From: Daphnia pulex
Taxonomy: Eukaryota > Arthropoda > Branchiopoda > Diplostraca > Daphniidae
Assembly (NCBI RefSeq): GCF_021134715.1
Contig: NC_060026.1
Coordinates: forward strand, 1,054,001 to 1,118,000
Reading direction: 5' to 3'
DNA length: 64,000 nucleotides
Shown here in pieces: positions 18,903 through 33,235 of the stretch; the stretch's first letter is position 1; each line of letters begins with the position of its first letter. The position numbers were made by a program, and so were the translations under genes. Under the pieces are notes generated by a model. That model was not told where the DNA came from, made no database searches, and saw only the letters and a list, made by a program, of their open reading frames with translations.

Positions 18903-21900
18903 GTCGTGGTGGAGACCTTTCCTATCACATGTTTTAGTATTTTTCGTGTTGAATCAGTATAGAATACTCTATTTTACAATAGTTATAAGAAGAAACTCAG
19001 TACATGTGACAGGTTGCATTGGTGTTGAAGAAATACAAAAAAAAACGTCCCAAACATGTAGCCTGAAATATTTACTAAACGTGGTGGAGACCTTTCCTAT
19101 CACATGTTTTAGTATTTTTCATGTTGAATCAGTATAGAATACTCTATTTTACAAAAATTATAAGAAGAAACTCAGTACATGTGACAGGTTGCATTGGTGT
19201 TGAAGAAATACCAAAAAAACGTCCCAAACATCTAGCCTGAAATATTTCCAAATCGTGGTGGAGACCTTTCCTATGACATGTTTTAGAATTTTTCGTGTTG
19301 AATCAGTATAGAATATTCTTTTTTACAAAAATTATAAGAGAAAACTCACTACATGTGACAATTTGCATTGGTGTTGAAGAAATACCAAAAAAACGTCCCA
19401 AACATCTAGCCTGAAATATTTCCAAATTCTGGTGGAGACCTTTCCTATCACATGTAATGGTATTTTTCATGTTCAATCAGTGTAGAATACTCTATTTTAC
19501 AGTAATTATAAGAAGAAACTCAGTACATGTGACAGGTTGCATTGGTGTTAAAGAAATACCAAAAAAACGTCCCATACATCTAGCCTGAAATATTTCCAAA
19601 TCGTGGTGGAGACCTTTCCTATCACATGTTTTAGTATTTTTCGTGTTGAATCAGTATAAAATACTCTATTTTACAATAATTATAAGAAGAAACTCAGTAC
19701 ATGTGACAGGTTGCATTGGTGTTGAAGAAATACCAAAAAACGTCCCAAACATCTAGCCTGAAATATTTCCAAATCGTGGTGGAGACCTTTCCTATCACAT
19801 GTTTTAGTATTTTTCGTGTTGAATCAGTATAGAATATTCTATTTTACAAAAATTATAAGAGAAAACTCACTACATGTGACAATTTGCATTGGTGTTGAAG
19901 AAATACCAAAAAACGTCCCAAACATCTAGCCTGAAATATTTCCAAATCGTGGTGGAGACCTTTCCTATCACATGTTTTAGTATTTTTCGTGTTGAATCAG
20001 TAAAGAATACTCTATTTTACAATAATTATAAGAAGAAACTCAGAACATGTGACAGGTTGCATTGGTGTTGAAGAAATACCAAAAAAACGTCCCAAACATC
20101 TAGCCTGAAATATTTCCAAATCGTGGTGGAGACCTTTCCTATCTCATGTTTTAGTATTTTTCGCGTTGAATCAGTATAAAATACTCTATTTTACAATAAC
20201 TATAAGATGAAACTCAAAAAATGTGACAGGTTGCATTGGTGTTGAAGAAATACCAAAAAACGTCCCAAACATCTAGCATGAAATATTTCCAAATCGTGGT
20301 GGAGACCTCTCCTATCACATGTAATGGTATTTTTCATGTTGAATCAGTATAAAATACTTAGTTTTACAATTATTGTAAGAGAAAATTCATTACATGTGAC
20401 AGGTTGCATTGGTGTTGAAGAAATACCAAAAAACGTCCCAAACATCTAGCATGAAATATTTCCAAATCGTGGTGGAGACATCTCCTATCACATGTAATGG
20501 TATTTTTCATGTTGAATCAGTGTAGAATACTCAGTTTTACAATAATTATAAGAGAAAATTCATTACATGTGACAGGTTGCATTGGTGTTGTAGAAATACC
20601 AAAAAAAACGTCCCAAACATCTAGCCTTAAATATTTCCAAAACGTGGTGGAGACCTTTCCTATCACATGTTTTAGTATTTTTCGTGTTGAACCAGTATAG
20701 AAGACTCAATTTTACAATAATTATAAGAGAAAACTCATTACATGTAACAGGTTGCATTGGTGTTGAAGAAATACAAAAAAAACGTCCTAAACATCTAGCA
20801 TGAAATATTTCCAAATCGTTGTGGAGACCTTTCTTATCACATGTAATGGTATTTTTCATGTTGAATCAGTGCAGAATACTCTATTTTACAATTATTATAA
20901 GAGAAAATTCATTATATGTGACAGGTTGCATTTGTGTTGAAGAAATACCAAAAAAACATCCCAAACATCTAGCCTGAAATATTTCCAAATCGTGGTGGAG
21001 ACCTTTCTATCTCATGTTTTAGTATTTTTCGTGTTGAATCAGTATAGAATACTCTATTTTACAATAATTATAAGAAGAAACTCAGTACATGTGACAGGTT
21101 GCATTGGTGTTGAAGAAATACCAAAAAAAACGTCCCAAACATCTAGCCTGAAATATTTCCAAATCGTGGTGGAGACCTTTCCTATCACATGTTTTAGTAT
21201 TTTTCGTGTTGAATCAGTATAAAATACTATATTTTACAAAAATTATATGAAGAAACTCAGAACATGTGACAGGTTGCATTGGTGTTGAAGAAATACCAAA
21301 AAAACGTCCCAAACATCTAGCCTGAAATATTTCCAAATCGTGGTGGAGACCTTTCCTATCTCAGGTTTTAGTATTTTTCGTGTTGAATCAGTATAGAATA
21401 CTCTATTTTACAATAATTATAAAAAGAAACTCAGTACATGTGACAGGTTGCATTGGTGTTGAAGAAATACCAAAAAACGACCCTAAAATCTAGCCTGAAA
21501 TATTTCTAAATCGTGGTGGAGACCTTTCCTATCACATGTAATGGTATTTTTCATGTTGAATCAGTGAAGAATACTCTGTTTTACAATTATTATAAGAGAA
21601 AATTCATTACATGTGACAGGTTGCATTGGTGTTGAAGAAATACCAAAAAACGTCCCAAACATCTAGCATGAAATATTTCCAAATCGTGGTGGAGACATCT
21701 CCTATCACATGTAATGGTATTTTTCATGTTGAATCAGTGTAGAATACTCAGTTTTACAATAATTATAAGAGAAAATTCATTACATGTGACAGGTTGCATT
21801 GGTGTTGAAGAAATACTAAAAAACGTCCCAATCATCTAGCATGAAATATTTCCAAATCGTGGTGGAGACCTTTCCTATCACATGTAATGGTATATTTCAT

Positions 21901-24822
21901 GTTGAATCAGTGTAGAATACTCTATTTTACAATAATTATAAGAAGAAACTCAGTACATGTGACAGATTGCATTGGTGTTGAAGAAATACCAAAAAACTTC
22001 CGAAACATCTAGCCTGAAATATTTCCAAATCGTGGTGGAGACCTTTCCTATCACATGTTTTAGTATTTTTCGTGTCATCAGTATAGAATACTATATTTTA
22101 CAATAATTATAAGAAGAAACTCAGTACATGTGACAGGTTGCATTGGTGTTGAAGAAATACCAAAAAAACGTCCCAAACATCTAGGCTGAAATATTTCCAA
22201 ATCGTGGTGGAGACCTTTCCTATCACATGTTTTAGTATTTTTCGTGTTGAATCACTATAAAATACTCTATTTTACAATAATTATAAGAAGAAACTCAGTA
22301 CATGTGACAGGTTGCATTGGTGTTGAAGAAATACCAAAAAACGTCCCAAACATCTAGCCTGAAATATTTCCAAATTCTGGTGGAGACCTTTCCTATCACA
22401 TGTAATGGTATTTTTCATGTTCAATCTGTGTAGAATACTCTATTTTACAGTAATTATAAGAAGAAACTCAGTACATGTGACAGGTTGCATTGGTGTTGAA
22501 GAAATACCAAAAACGTCCCAAACATCTAGCCTGAAATATTTCCAAATCGTGGTGGAGACCTTTCCTATCACATGTTTTAGTATTTTTCGTGTTGAATCAG
22601 TATAGAATACTATTTTTTACAATAATTATAAGAAGAAACTCAGTACATGTGACAGGTTGCATTGGTGTTGAAGAAATACCAAAAAAACGTCCCAAACATC
22701 TAGCCTGAAATATTTCCAAATCGTGGTGGAGACTTTTCCTATCACATGTTTTAGTATTTATCGTGTCGAATCAGTATAGAATACTCTATTTTACAATAAT
22801 TATAAGAAGAAATTCAGTACATGTGACAGATTGCATTGGTGTTGAAGAAATACCAAAAAACTTCCGAAACATCTAGCCTGAAATATTTCCAAATCGTGGT
22901 GGAGACCTTTCCTATCACATGTTTTAGTATTTTTCGTGTTGAATCAGTATAGAATACTCTATTTTACAATAATTATAAGAAGAAACTCAGAACATGTGAC
23001 AGGTTGCATTGGTGTTGAAGAAAAACCAAAAAAAAAACGTCCCAAACATCTTGCCTGAAATATTTCCAAAACGTGGTGGAGACCTTTCCTATCACATGTT
23101 TTAGTATTTTTCGTGTTGAATCAGTATAGAATACTCTATTTTACAATAATTATAAGAAGAAACTCAGAACATGTGACAGGTTGCATTGGTGTTGAAGAAA
23201 AACCAAAAAAAAAACGTCCCAAACATCTTGCCTGAAATATTTCCAAAACGTGGTGGAGACCTTTCCTATCACATGTTTTAGTATTTTTCGTGTTGAATCA
23301 GTATAAAATACTCTATTTTACAATAATTATAAGAAGAAACTCAGTACATGTGACAGGTTGCATTGGTGTTGAAGAAATACCAAAAAACGTCCCAAACATC
23401 TAGCCTGAAATATTTCCAAATCGTGGTGGAGACCTTTCCTATCACATGTTTTAGTATTTTTCGTGTTGAATCAGTATAGAATATTCAATTTTACAAAAAT
23501 TATAAGAGAAAACTCACTACATGTGACAATTTGCATTGGTGTTGAAGAAATACCAAAAAAACGTCCCAAACATCTAGCCTGAAATATTTCCAAATTCTGG
23601 TGGAGACCTTTCCTATCACATGTAATGGTATTTTTCATGTTCAATCAGTGTAGAATACTCTATTTTACAGTAATTATAAGAAGAAACTCAGTACATGTGA
23701 CAGGTTGCATTGGTGTTAAAGAAATACCAAAAAAACGTCCCATACATCTAGCCTGAAATATTTCCAAATCGTGGTGGAGACCTTTCCTATCACATGTTTT
23801 AGTATTTTTCGTGTTGAATCAGTATAGAATACTATATTTTACAGTAATTATAAGAAGAAACTCAGTTCATGTGACAGGTTGCATTGGTGTTGAAGAAATA
23901 CCAAAAAAACGTCCCAACCATCTAGCCTGAAATATTTCCAAATCGTGGTGGAGACCTTTCCTATCACATGTTTTAGTATTTTTCGTGTTGCATCAGTATA
24001 AAATACTATATTTTACAAAAATTATATGAAGAAACTCAGAACATGTGACAGGTTGCATTGGTGTTGAAGAAATACCAAAAAAACGTCCCAAACATCTAGC
24101 CTGAAATATTTCCAAATCGTGGTGGAGACCTTTCCTATCTCAGGTTTTAGTATTTTTCGTGTTGAATCAGTATAGAATACTCTATTTTACAATAATTATA
24201 AAAAGAAACTCAGTACATGTGACAGGTTGCATTGGTGTTGAAGAAATACCAAAAAAAACGTCCGAAACATCTAGCCTGAAATATTTCCAAATCGTGGTGG
24301 AGACCTTTCCTATCACATGTTTTAGTATTTTTCGTGTTGAATCAGTATAGAATACTCTATTTTACAATAATTATGAGAGAAAACTCATTACATGTGACAG
24401 GTTGCATTGGTGTAGAAGAAATACCAAAAAACGACCCTAAAATCTAGCCTGAAATATTTCTAAATCGTGGTGGAGACCTTTCCTATCACATGTAATGGTA
24501 TTTTTCATGTTGAATCAGTGAAGAATACTCTGTTTTACAATTATTATAAGAGAAAATTCATTACATGTGACAGGTTACATTGGTGTTGAAGAAATACCAA
24601 AAAAACGTCCCAAACATCTAGCCTGAAATATTTCCAAATCGTGGTGGAGACCTTTCCTATCACATGTTTTAGTATTTTTCGTGTTGAATCAGTATAGAAT
24701 ACTCTATTTTACAAAAATTATAAGAAGAAACTCAGAACATGTGACAGGTTGCATTGGTGTTGAAGAAATACCAAAAAAACGTCCCAAACATCTAGCCTGA
24801 AATATTTCCAAATCGTGGTGGA
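18903..24822 (+). repeat. Satellite A array, forward orientation (about 174-bp unit, about 34 copies)
   Basis: The word GCATTGGTGTTGAAGAAATA recurs at 19191, 19365, 19539, 19713 and so on, every 173-174 bp. Each unit contains CGTCCCAAACATCTAGCCTG, AAATCGTGGTGGAGACC, CCTATCACATGT and TACAATAATTATAAGA. Several unit variants alternate (for example TTTTAGTATTTTTCGTG and AATGGTATTTTTCATG). A multi-unit block near 19.36 kb reappears near 23.53 kb, 4,168 bp or 24 units later. Open frames of 60-76 codons recur only because of the repeat. Confidence 0.97.
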
Positions 24823-27724
24823 GATAAACGGAAATTTGCCGGTTATGAACATTTGAAGTTTTTTTCTGCAATCGTTTTTGTGATTTCAAGACTTAACGGT
24901 CACACCACAGGCTTAATACTCATCACCAAAATGAAAACTAAGTCTCAAAAGATTGAAAGGACTGTCCTCTATTACCTAGGTTTGAAATATTCAAACACCA
25001 AAATAAATTTCAAAAGTTATGAGCATTTGAAGTTTTTTCTGCCATCATTTTTGTGATGTCAAGACTTTACGGCACAGGCTTAATACTCAACACCAAAATG
25101 AAAACTAAGTCTCAAAAGATAGGGGACTTTCCTCTATTACCTAGGTTTCAAATATTCAAACATCAAAATAAATTCCAAAAGTTATGAGCATTTGAAGTTT
25201 TTTCTGCCATCATTTTTGTGATGTCAAGACTTTACGGTCACACCAAAGGATTAAAACTCAACACCAAAATGAAAACTAAGTCTCAAAAGATTGAGGGGAC
25301 TGTCCTCTATTACCTAGGATTCAAATATTCAAACACCAAAATAAATTTCAAAAGTTATGAGCATTTGAAGTTTTTTCTGCCATCATTTTTGTGATTTCAA
25401 ATCTTAACGGTCTTACCACAGGCTTAAAACTCAACACCAAAATGAAAACTAAGTCTCAAAAGATTGAGGGGACTGTCCTCTATTACCTAGGTTTCGAATA
25501 TTCAAACACCAAAATAAATTTCAAAAGTTATGAGCATTTGAAGTTTTTTCTGCCATCATTTTTGTGATTTCAAGACTTAACGGTCACACCACAGGCTTAA
25601 TACTCAACACCAAAATGAAAACTAAGTCTCAAAAGATTGAATGGACTGTCCTCTATTACCTAGGTTTCAAATATTCAAACACCAAAATAAATTTCAAAAG
25701 TTATGAGCATTTGAAATTTTTCTGCCAACATTTTTTTGATGTCAAGACTTTACGGTCACACCACAGGCTTAATACTCAACACCAAAATAAAAACTAAGTC
25801 TCAAAAGATTGAGGGGACTGTCCTCTATTACCTAGGTTTCAAATATTCAAACACCAAAATAAATTTCAAAAGTTATAAGCATTTGAAGTTTTTTCTGCCA
25901 TCATTTTTGTGATTTCAAGACTTTACGGTCACACCACAGGCTTAATACTCAACACCAAAATGAAAACTAAGTCTCAAAAGATTGAATGGACTGTCCTCTA
26001 TTACCTAGGTTTCAAATATTCAAACACCAAAATAAATTTCAAAAGTTATGAGCATTTGAAGTTTTTTCTGCCATCATTTTAGTGATTTCAAATCTTAACG
26101 GTCACACCACAGGCTTAAAACTCAACACCAAAATGAAAACTAAGTCTCAAAAGATTGAGGGGACTGTCCTCTATTACCTAGGTTTCGAATATTCAAACAC
26201 CAAAATAAATTTCAAAAGTTATGAGCATTTGAAGTTTTTTCTGCCATCATTTTTGTGATTTCAAGACTTAACGGTCACACCACAGGCTTAATACTCAACA
26301 CCAAAATGAAAACTAAGTCTCAAAAGATTGAATGGACTGTCCTCTATTACCTAGGTTTGAAATATTCAAACACCAAAATAAATTTCAAAAGTTATGAGCA
26401 TTTGAAGTTTTTTCTGCCATCATTTTTGTGATGTCAAGACTTTACGGTCACACCAAAGGCTTAAAACTCAACACCAAAATGAAAACTAAGTCTCAAAAGA
26501 TTGAGGGGACTGTCCTCTATTACCTAGGTTTCAAATATTCAAACACCAAAATAAATTTCAAAAGTTATGAGCATTTGAAGTTTTTTCTGCCATCATTTTT
26601 GTGATTTCAAAACTTTACGGTCACACCACAGGCTTCAAACTCAACACCAAAATAAAAACTAAGTCTCAAAAGATTGAATGGACTGTCCTCTATTACCTAG
26701 GTTTCAAATATTCAAACACCAAAATAAATTTCAAAAGTTATGAGCATTTGAAGTTTTTTCTGCCATCATTTTTGTGATGTCAAGACTTAACGGTCACACC
26801 ACAGGCTTAATACTCAACACCAAAATGAAAACTAAGTCTCAAAAGATTGAATGGACTGTCCTCTATTACCTAGGTTTGAAATATTCAAACACCAAAATAA
26901 ATTTCAAAAGTTATGAGCATTTGAAGTTTTTTCTGCCATCATTTTTGTGATGTCAAGACTTTACGGTCACACCACAGGCTTAATACTCAACACCAAAATG
27001 AAAACTAAGTCTCAAAAGATTGAGGGGACTGTCCTCTATTACCTAGAATTCAAATATTCAAACACCAAAATAAATTTCAAAAGTTATGAGCATTTGAAGT
27101 TTTTTCTGCCATCATTTTTGTGATTTCAAAACTTTACGGTCACACCACAGGCTTAAAACTCAACACCAAAATGAAAACTAAGTCTCAAAAGATTGAGGGG
27201 ACTGTCCTCTATTACCTAGGTTTCAAATATTCAAACACCAAAATAAATTTCAAAAGTTATGAGCATTTGAAGTTTTTTCTGCCATCATTTTTGTGATGTC
27301 AAGACTTTACGGCACAGGCTTAATACTCAACACCAAAATGAAAACTAAGTCTCAAAAGATAGGGGACTTTCCTCTATTACCTAGGTTTCAAATATTCAAA
27401 CACCAAAATAAATTCCAAAAGTTATGAGCATTTGAAGTTTTTTCTGCCATCATTTTTGTGATGTCAAGACTTTACGGTCACACCACAGGCTTGATACTCA
27501 ACACCAAAATGAAAACTAAGTCTCAAAAGATTGAGGGGACTGTCCTCTATTACCTAGGTTTCAAATATTCAAACACCAAAATAAATTTCAAAAGTTATGA
27601 GCATTTGAAGTTTTTTCTGCCATCATTTTTGTGATTTCAAAACTTAACGGTCACACCACAGGCTTAAAACTCAACACCAAAATGAAAACTAAGTCTCAAA
27701 AGATTGAGGGGACTGTCCTCTATT
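24823..27724 (+). repeat. Satellite B array, copy 1 (173-bp unit, about 17 copies)
   Basis: GTTATGAGCATTTGAAG recurs every 173 bp (for example 25354 and 25527). Each unit contains CACACCACAGGCTTAA, CTCAACACCAAAATGAAAAC, GACTGTCCTCTATTACC and CTGCCATCATTTTTGTGAT. The array starts abruptly inside a satellite A unit (GTGGTGGAGATAAACGG) and ends in one in opposite orientation (CTCTATTATTTTTTTGG). Confidence 0.97.
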
Positions 27725-30700
27725 ATTTTTTTGGTATTTCTTCAACACCAATGCAACCTGTCACATGTTCTGAGTTTCTTCTGATAATTATTGTAAAATA
27801 GAGTATTCTTTACTTATTTAACACAAAGAATACTAAAACATGTGATAGGAAAGGTCTCCACCACGATTTTGAAATATTTCATGCTAGATGTTTGGGACGT
27901 TTTTTTGGTATTTCTTCAACACCAATGCAACCTGTCACATATAATGAATTTTCTCTTATAATTATTGTAAAACAGAGTATTATACACTGATTCAACATGA
28001 AAAATACCATTATATGTGATAGGAAAGGTCTCCACCACGATTTCGAAATATTTCAGGCTAGATGTTTGGGACGTTTTTTTTTTGGTATTTCTTCAACACC
28101 AATGCAACCTGTCACATGTTCTGAGTTTCTTCTGATAATTATTGTAAAATAGAGTATGCTTTACTTATTTAACACAAAGAATACTAAAACATGTGATAGG
28201 AAAGGTCTCCACCACGATTTTGAAATATTTCAGGCTAGATGTTTGGGACGTTTTTTTGGTATTTCTTCAACACCAATGCAACCTGTCACATGTTCTGTGT
28301 TTCTTCTTATAATTATTTTAAAATAGAGTATTCTATACTGATTCAACACGAAAAATACTAAAACATGTGATAGGAAAGGTCTCCAACTTTATTTGGAAAT
28401 ATTTCAGGCTAGATAATTGGGACGTTTTTTGGTATTTCTTCAACACCAATGCAACCTGTCACATATAATGAATTGTCTCTTATAATTATTGTAAAACAGA
28501 GTATTATACACTGATTCAACATGAAAAATACCAATACATGTGATAGGAAAGGTTTCCACCACGATTTGGAAATATTTCAGGCTAGATGTTATGGTTGTTT
28601 TTTTGGTATTTCTTCAACACCAATGCAACTTGTCACATGAAGTGAGTTTTCTCTTAGAATTATTGTAAAATAGAGTATTCTACACTGATTCAACATGAAA
28701 AATTTCATTACATGTGATAGGTAAGGTCTCCACCAAGATTTTGAAATATTTCATGCTAGATGTTTGGGACTTTTTTTGGTATTTCTTCAACACCAATGCA
28801 ACCCGTCACATGTTATGAGTTTTCTCTTATAATTATTGTAAAATAGAGTATTCTACACTGATTCAACATGAAAAATACCAATACATGTGATAGGAAAGGT
28901 CTCCACCAAGATTTTGAAATATTTCATGCTAGATAATTGGGACGTTTTTTGGTATTTCTTCAACACCAATGCAACCTGTCACATATAATGAATTTTCTCT
29001 TATAATTATTGTAAAAAAGAGTATTATACACTGATTCAACATGAAAAATACCATTATATGTGATAGGAAAGGTCTCCCCCACGATTTGGAAATATTTCAG
29101 GCTAGATGTTATGGTTGTTTTTTTGGTATTTCTTCAACACCAATACAACTTGTCACATGTAGTGAGTTTTCTCTTAGAATTATTGTAAAATAAAGTATTC
29201 AACACTGATTCAACATGAAAAATACCAATACATGTGATAGGAAAGGTCTCCACCACGATTTGGAAATATTTCAGGCTAGATGTTATGGTTGTTTTTTTGG
29301 TATTTCTTCAACACCAATGCATTTTGTCACATGTAGTGAGTTTTCTCTTAGAATTATTATAAAATAGAGTATTCTACACTGATTCAACATGAAAAATACC
29401 ATTACATGTGATAGGTAAGGTCTCCACCAAGATTTTGAAATATTTCATGCTAGATGTTTGGGACGTTTTTTGGTATTTCTTCAACACCAATGCAACCTGT
29501 CACATGTTCTGAGTTTCTTCTGATAATTATTGTAAAATAGAGTATTCTTTACTTATTTAACACAAAGAATACTAAAACATGTGATAGGAAAGGTCTCCAC
29601 CACGATTTTGAAATATTTCAGGCTAGATGTTTGGGACGTTTTTTGGGTATTTCTTCAACACCAATGCAATCTGTCACATGTTCTGTGTTTCTTCTTATAA
29701 ATATTTTAAAATAGAGTATTCTATACTAATTCAACACGAAAAATACTAAAACATGTGATAGGAAAGGTCTCCAACACTATTTGGAAATATTTCAGGCTAG
29801 ATGTTATGGTTGTTTTTTTGGTATTTCTTCAACACCAATACAACTTGTCACATGTAGTTAGTTTTCTCTTAGAATTATTGTAAAATAGAGTATTCTACAC
29901 TGATTCAACATGAAAAATTCCATTACATGTGATAGGAAAGGTCTCCACCAAGATTTTGAAATATTTCATGCTAGATGTTTGGGACGTTTTTTTGGTATTT
30001 CTTCAACACCAATGCAACCTGTCACATATAATGAATTTTCTCTTATAATTATTGTAAAACAGAGTATTATACACTGATTCAACATGAAAAATACCATTAT
30101 ATGTGATAGGATAGGTCTCCACCACGATTTCGAAATATTTCAGGCTAGATGTTTGGGACGTTTTTTTTTTGGTATTTCTTCAACACCAATGCAACCTGTC
30201 ACATGTTCTGAGTTTCTTCTGATAATTATTGTAAAATAGAGTATGCTTTACTTATTTAACACAAAGAATACTAAAACATGTGATAGGAAAGGTCTCCACC
30301 ACGATTTTGAAATATTTCAGGCTAGATGTTTGGGACGTTTTTTTGGTATTTCTTCAACACCAATGCAACCTGTCACATGTTCTGTGTTTCTTCTTATAAT
30401 TATTTTAAAATAGAGTATTCTATACTGATTCAACACGAAAAATACTAAAACATGTGATAGGAAAGGTCTCCAACACTATTTGGAAATATTTCAGGCTAGA
30501 TAATTGGGACGTTTTTTGGTATTTCTTCAACACCAATGCAACCTGTCACATATAATGAATTTTCTCTTATAATTATTGTAAAAAAGAGTATTATACACTG
30601 ATTCAACATGAAAAATACCATTATATGTGATAGGAAAGGTCTCCCCCACGATTTGGAAATATTTCAGGCTAGATGTTATGGTTGTTTTTTTGGTATTTCT

Positions 30701-32451
30701 TCAACACCAATACAACTTGTCACATGTAGTGAGTTTTCTCTTAGAATTATTGTAAAATAAAGTATTCAACACTGATTCAACATGAAAAATACCAATACAT
30801 GTGATAGGAAAGGTCTCCACCACGATTTGGAAATATTTCAGGCTAGATGTTATGGTTGTTTTTTTGGTATTTCTTCAACACCAATGCATTTTGTCACATG
30901 TAGTGAGTTTTCTCTTAGAATTATTATAAAATAGAGTATTCTACACTGATTCAACATGAAAAATACCATTACATGTGATAGGTAAGGTCTCCACCAAGAT
31001 TTTGAAATATTTCATGCTAGATGTTTGGGACGTTTTTTGGTATTTCTTCAACACCAATGCAACCTGTCACATGTTCTGAGTTTCTTCTGATAATTATTGT
31101 AAAATAGAGTATTCTTTACTTATTTAACACAAAGAATACTAAAACATGTGATAGGAAAGGTCTCCACCACGATTTTGAAATATTTCAGGCTAGATGTTTG
31201 GGACGTTTTTTGGGTATTTCTTCAACACCAATGCAATCTGTCACATGTTCTGTGTTTCTTCTTATAAATATTTTAAAATAGAGTATTCTATACTAATTCA
31301 ACACGAAAAATACTAAAACATGTGATAGGAAAGGTCTCCAACACTATTTGGAAATATTTCAGGCTAGATGTTATGGTTGTTTTTTTGGTATTTCTTCAAC
31401 ACCAATACAACTTGTCACATGTAGTTAGTTTTCTCTTAGAATTATTGTAAAATAGAGTATTCTACACTGATTCAACATGAAAAATTCCATTACATGTGAT
31501 AGGAAAGGTCTCCACCAAGATTTTGAAATATTTCATGCTAGATGTTTGGGACGTTTTTTTGGTATTTCTTCAACACCAATGCAACCTGTCACATATAATG
31601 AATTTTCTCTTATAATTATTGTAAAACAGAGTATTATACACTGATTCAACATGAAAAATACCATTATATGTGATAGGATAGGTCTCCACCACGATTTCGA
31701 AATATTTCAGGCTAGATGTTTGGGACGTTTTTTTTTTGGTATTTCTTCAACACCAATGCAACCTGTCACATGTTCTGAGTTTCTTCTGATAATTATTGTA
31801 AAATAGAGTATGCTTTACTTATTTAACACAAAGAATACTAAAACATGTGATAGGAAAGGTCTCCACCACGATTTTGAAATATTTCAGGCTAGATGTTTGG
31901 GACGTTTTTTTGGTATTTCTTCAACACCAATGCAACCTGTCACATGTTCTGTGTTTCTTCTTATAATTATTTTAAAATAGAGTATTCTATACTGATTCAA
32001 CACGAAAAATACTAAAACATGTGATAGGAAAGGTCTCCAACTTTATTTGGAAATATTTCAGGCTAGATAATTGGGACGTTTTTTGGTATTTCTTCAACAC
32101 CAATGCAACCTGTCACATATAATGAATTGTCTCTTATAATTATTGTAAAACAGAGTATTATACACTGATTCAACATGAAAAATACCAATACATGTGATAG
32201 GAAAGGTTTCCACCACGATTTGGAAATATTTCAGGCTAGATGTTATGGTTGTTTTTTTGGTATTTCTTCAACACCAATGCAATTTGTCACATGAAGTGAG
32301 TTTTCTCTTAGAATTATTGTAAAATAGAGTATTCTACACTGATTCAACATGACAAATTCCATTACATGTGATAGGTAAGGTCTCCACCAAGATTTTGAAA
32401 TATTTCATGCTAGATGTTTGGGACGTTTTTTGGTATTTCTTCAACACCAAT

Positions 32452-33235
32452 CCCAGACAACATCCCTGGTTTTTAAGCGGTATAAAAACCGTCCCTTCCG
32501 TACCGTACAAACAATCCGGAAAAAAGACGGTTTTTATCCGTCTAATTGAAACGCTTAAAAACTAAAGGGTTCCATCTGACGCCCCTATTGTGCCGGAAAA
32601 AAAAGGACGGAAAAAAGACGGCTTTTGTCCTTCCAATTCGTGTGGTCCCAAATTGGTTTTTTTATGGGCACAAATATAAAATTCCGTTTGGCCCAAAGCA
32701 GTCTAAAACTGGTCTCGTTTCTGTGTTTTGGGTTAGTGAACAATGACAAAAAGACACGAAATGCGCGAAAATTCTAAGTCCATCTGCTATCTTAAGAATT
32801 ACTTTTTCAAACTTCTACTCATTTATAACAGAAGTTGGGTGAGTGGTTAGAGTGTCGGACTAGTAATTCGAATATGAGAAATTGTTGCGTTCAAACCGCA
32901 GAGCGAAGAGAACTTTTATATTTGAAATTCGGCTTCAGAAAGTACGATTTAAGTGATTCAACCATAAATTTATTTTTAAATAATAAAAAAAAGAAATTTT
33001 AGCATGTTTTAGGCTAAATTTAAACAAAAATTTGATTAATTTTAAAAAAACCACAAATAAACCCAAAAACAACGGATTAAAAACCGGCATTGGCCCAACA
33101 TAAACCCCGAAAAAGCGGACACATTCCCTTGTTTGCGCCTGATTTCATCCCATAAAACCTCGTCTTTAAAACGGTATGCGCGGTCCCAATACGTTGGAGA
33201 AAAGACGGCTAAAAGACGGAAGGGTGCTGTCTGGG
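32452..33235. mobile_element. 784-bp CCCAG-ended DNA transposon with tRNA-like cargo
   Basis: The ends are CCCAGACAACATCCCT and, on the opposite strand, CCCAGACAGCACCCTT. The satellite A sequence CACCAATGCAACC is split with AT on both sides, so the target-site duplication is 2 bp (AT). Subterminal copies of AAAGACGG or its complement CCGTCTTT occur near 32523, 32595, 33199 and 33212. Two overlapping frames of about 65 codons at 32368-32746 cross the left end and are not genes. A 2-bp AT duplication would fit ISL2EU/IS4EU-type elements, but this is only a suggestion. It is non-autonomous. Confidence 0.85.
32829..32905 (+). other. tRNA-Thr-like sequence inside the transposon
   Basis: GTTGGGTGAGTGGTTAGAGT resembles the 5' half and D-arm of a tRNA. 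GTCGGACTAGTAATTCGAA resembles an anticodon arm with AGT in the anticodon place (Thr). The T-arm, TTGCGTTCAAACCGCA, is degenerate, and the acceptor stem is not complete. Probably a tRNA-derived segment or SINE remnant. Confidence 0.45.

Noticed and set aside
18903..24822. CENP-B box in satellite A
   Set aside because: TTCG words occur, but the spaced ANNCGGG part of the box was not found in the units I read.
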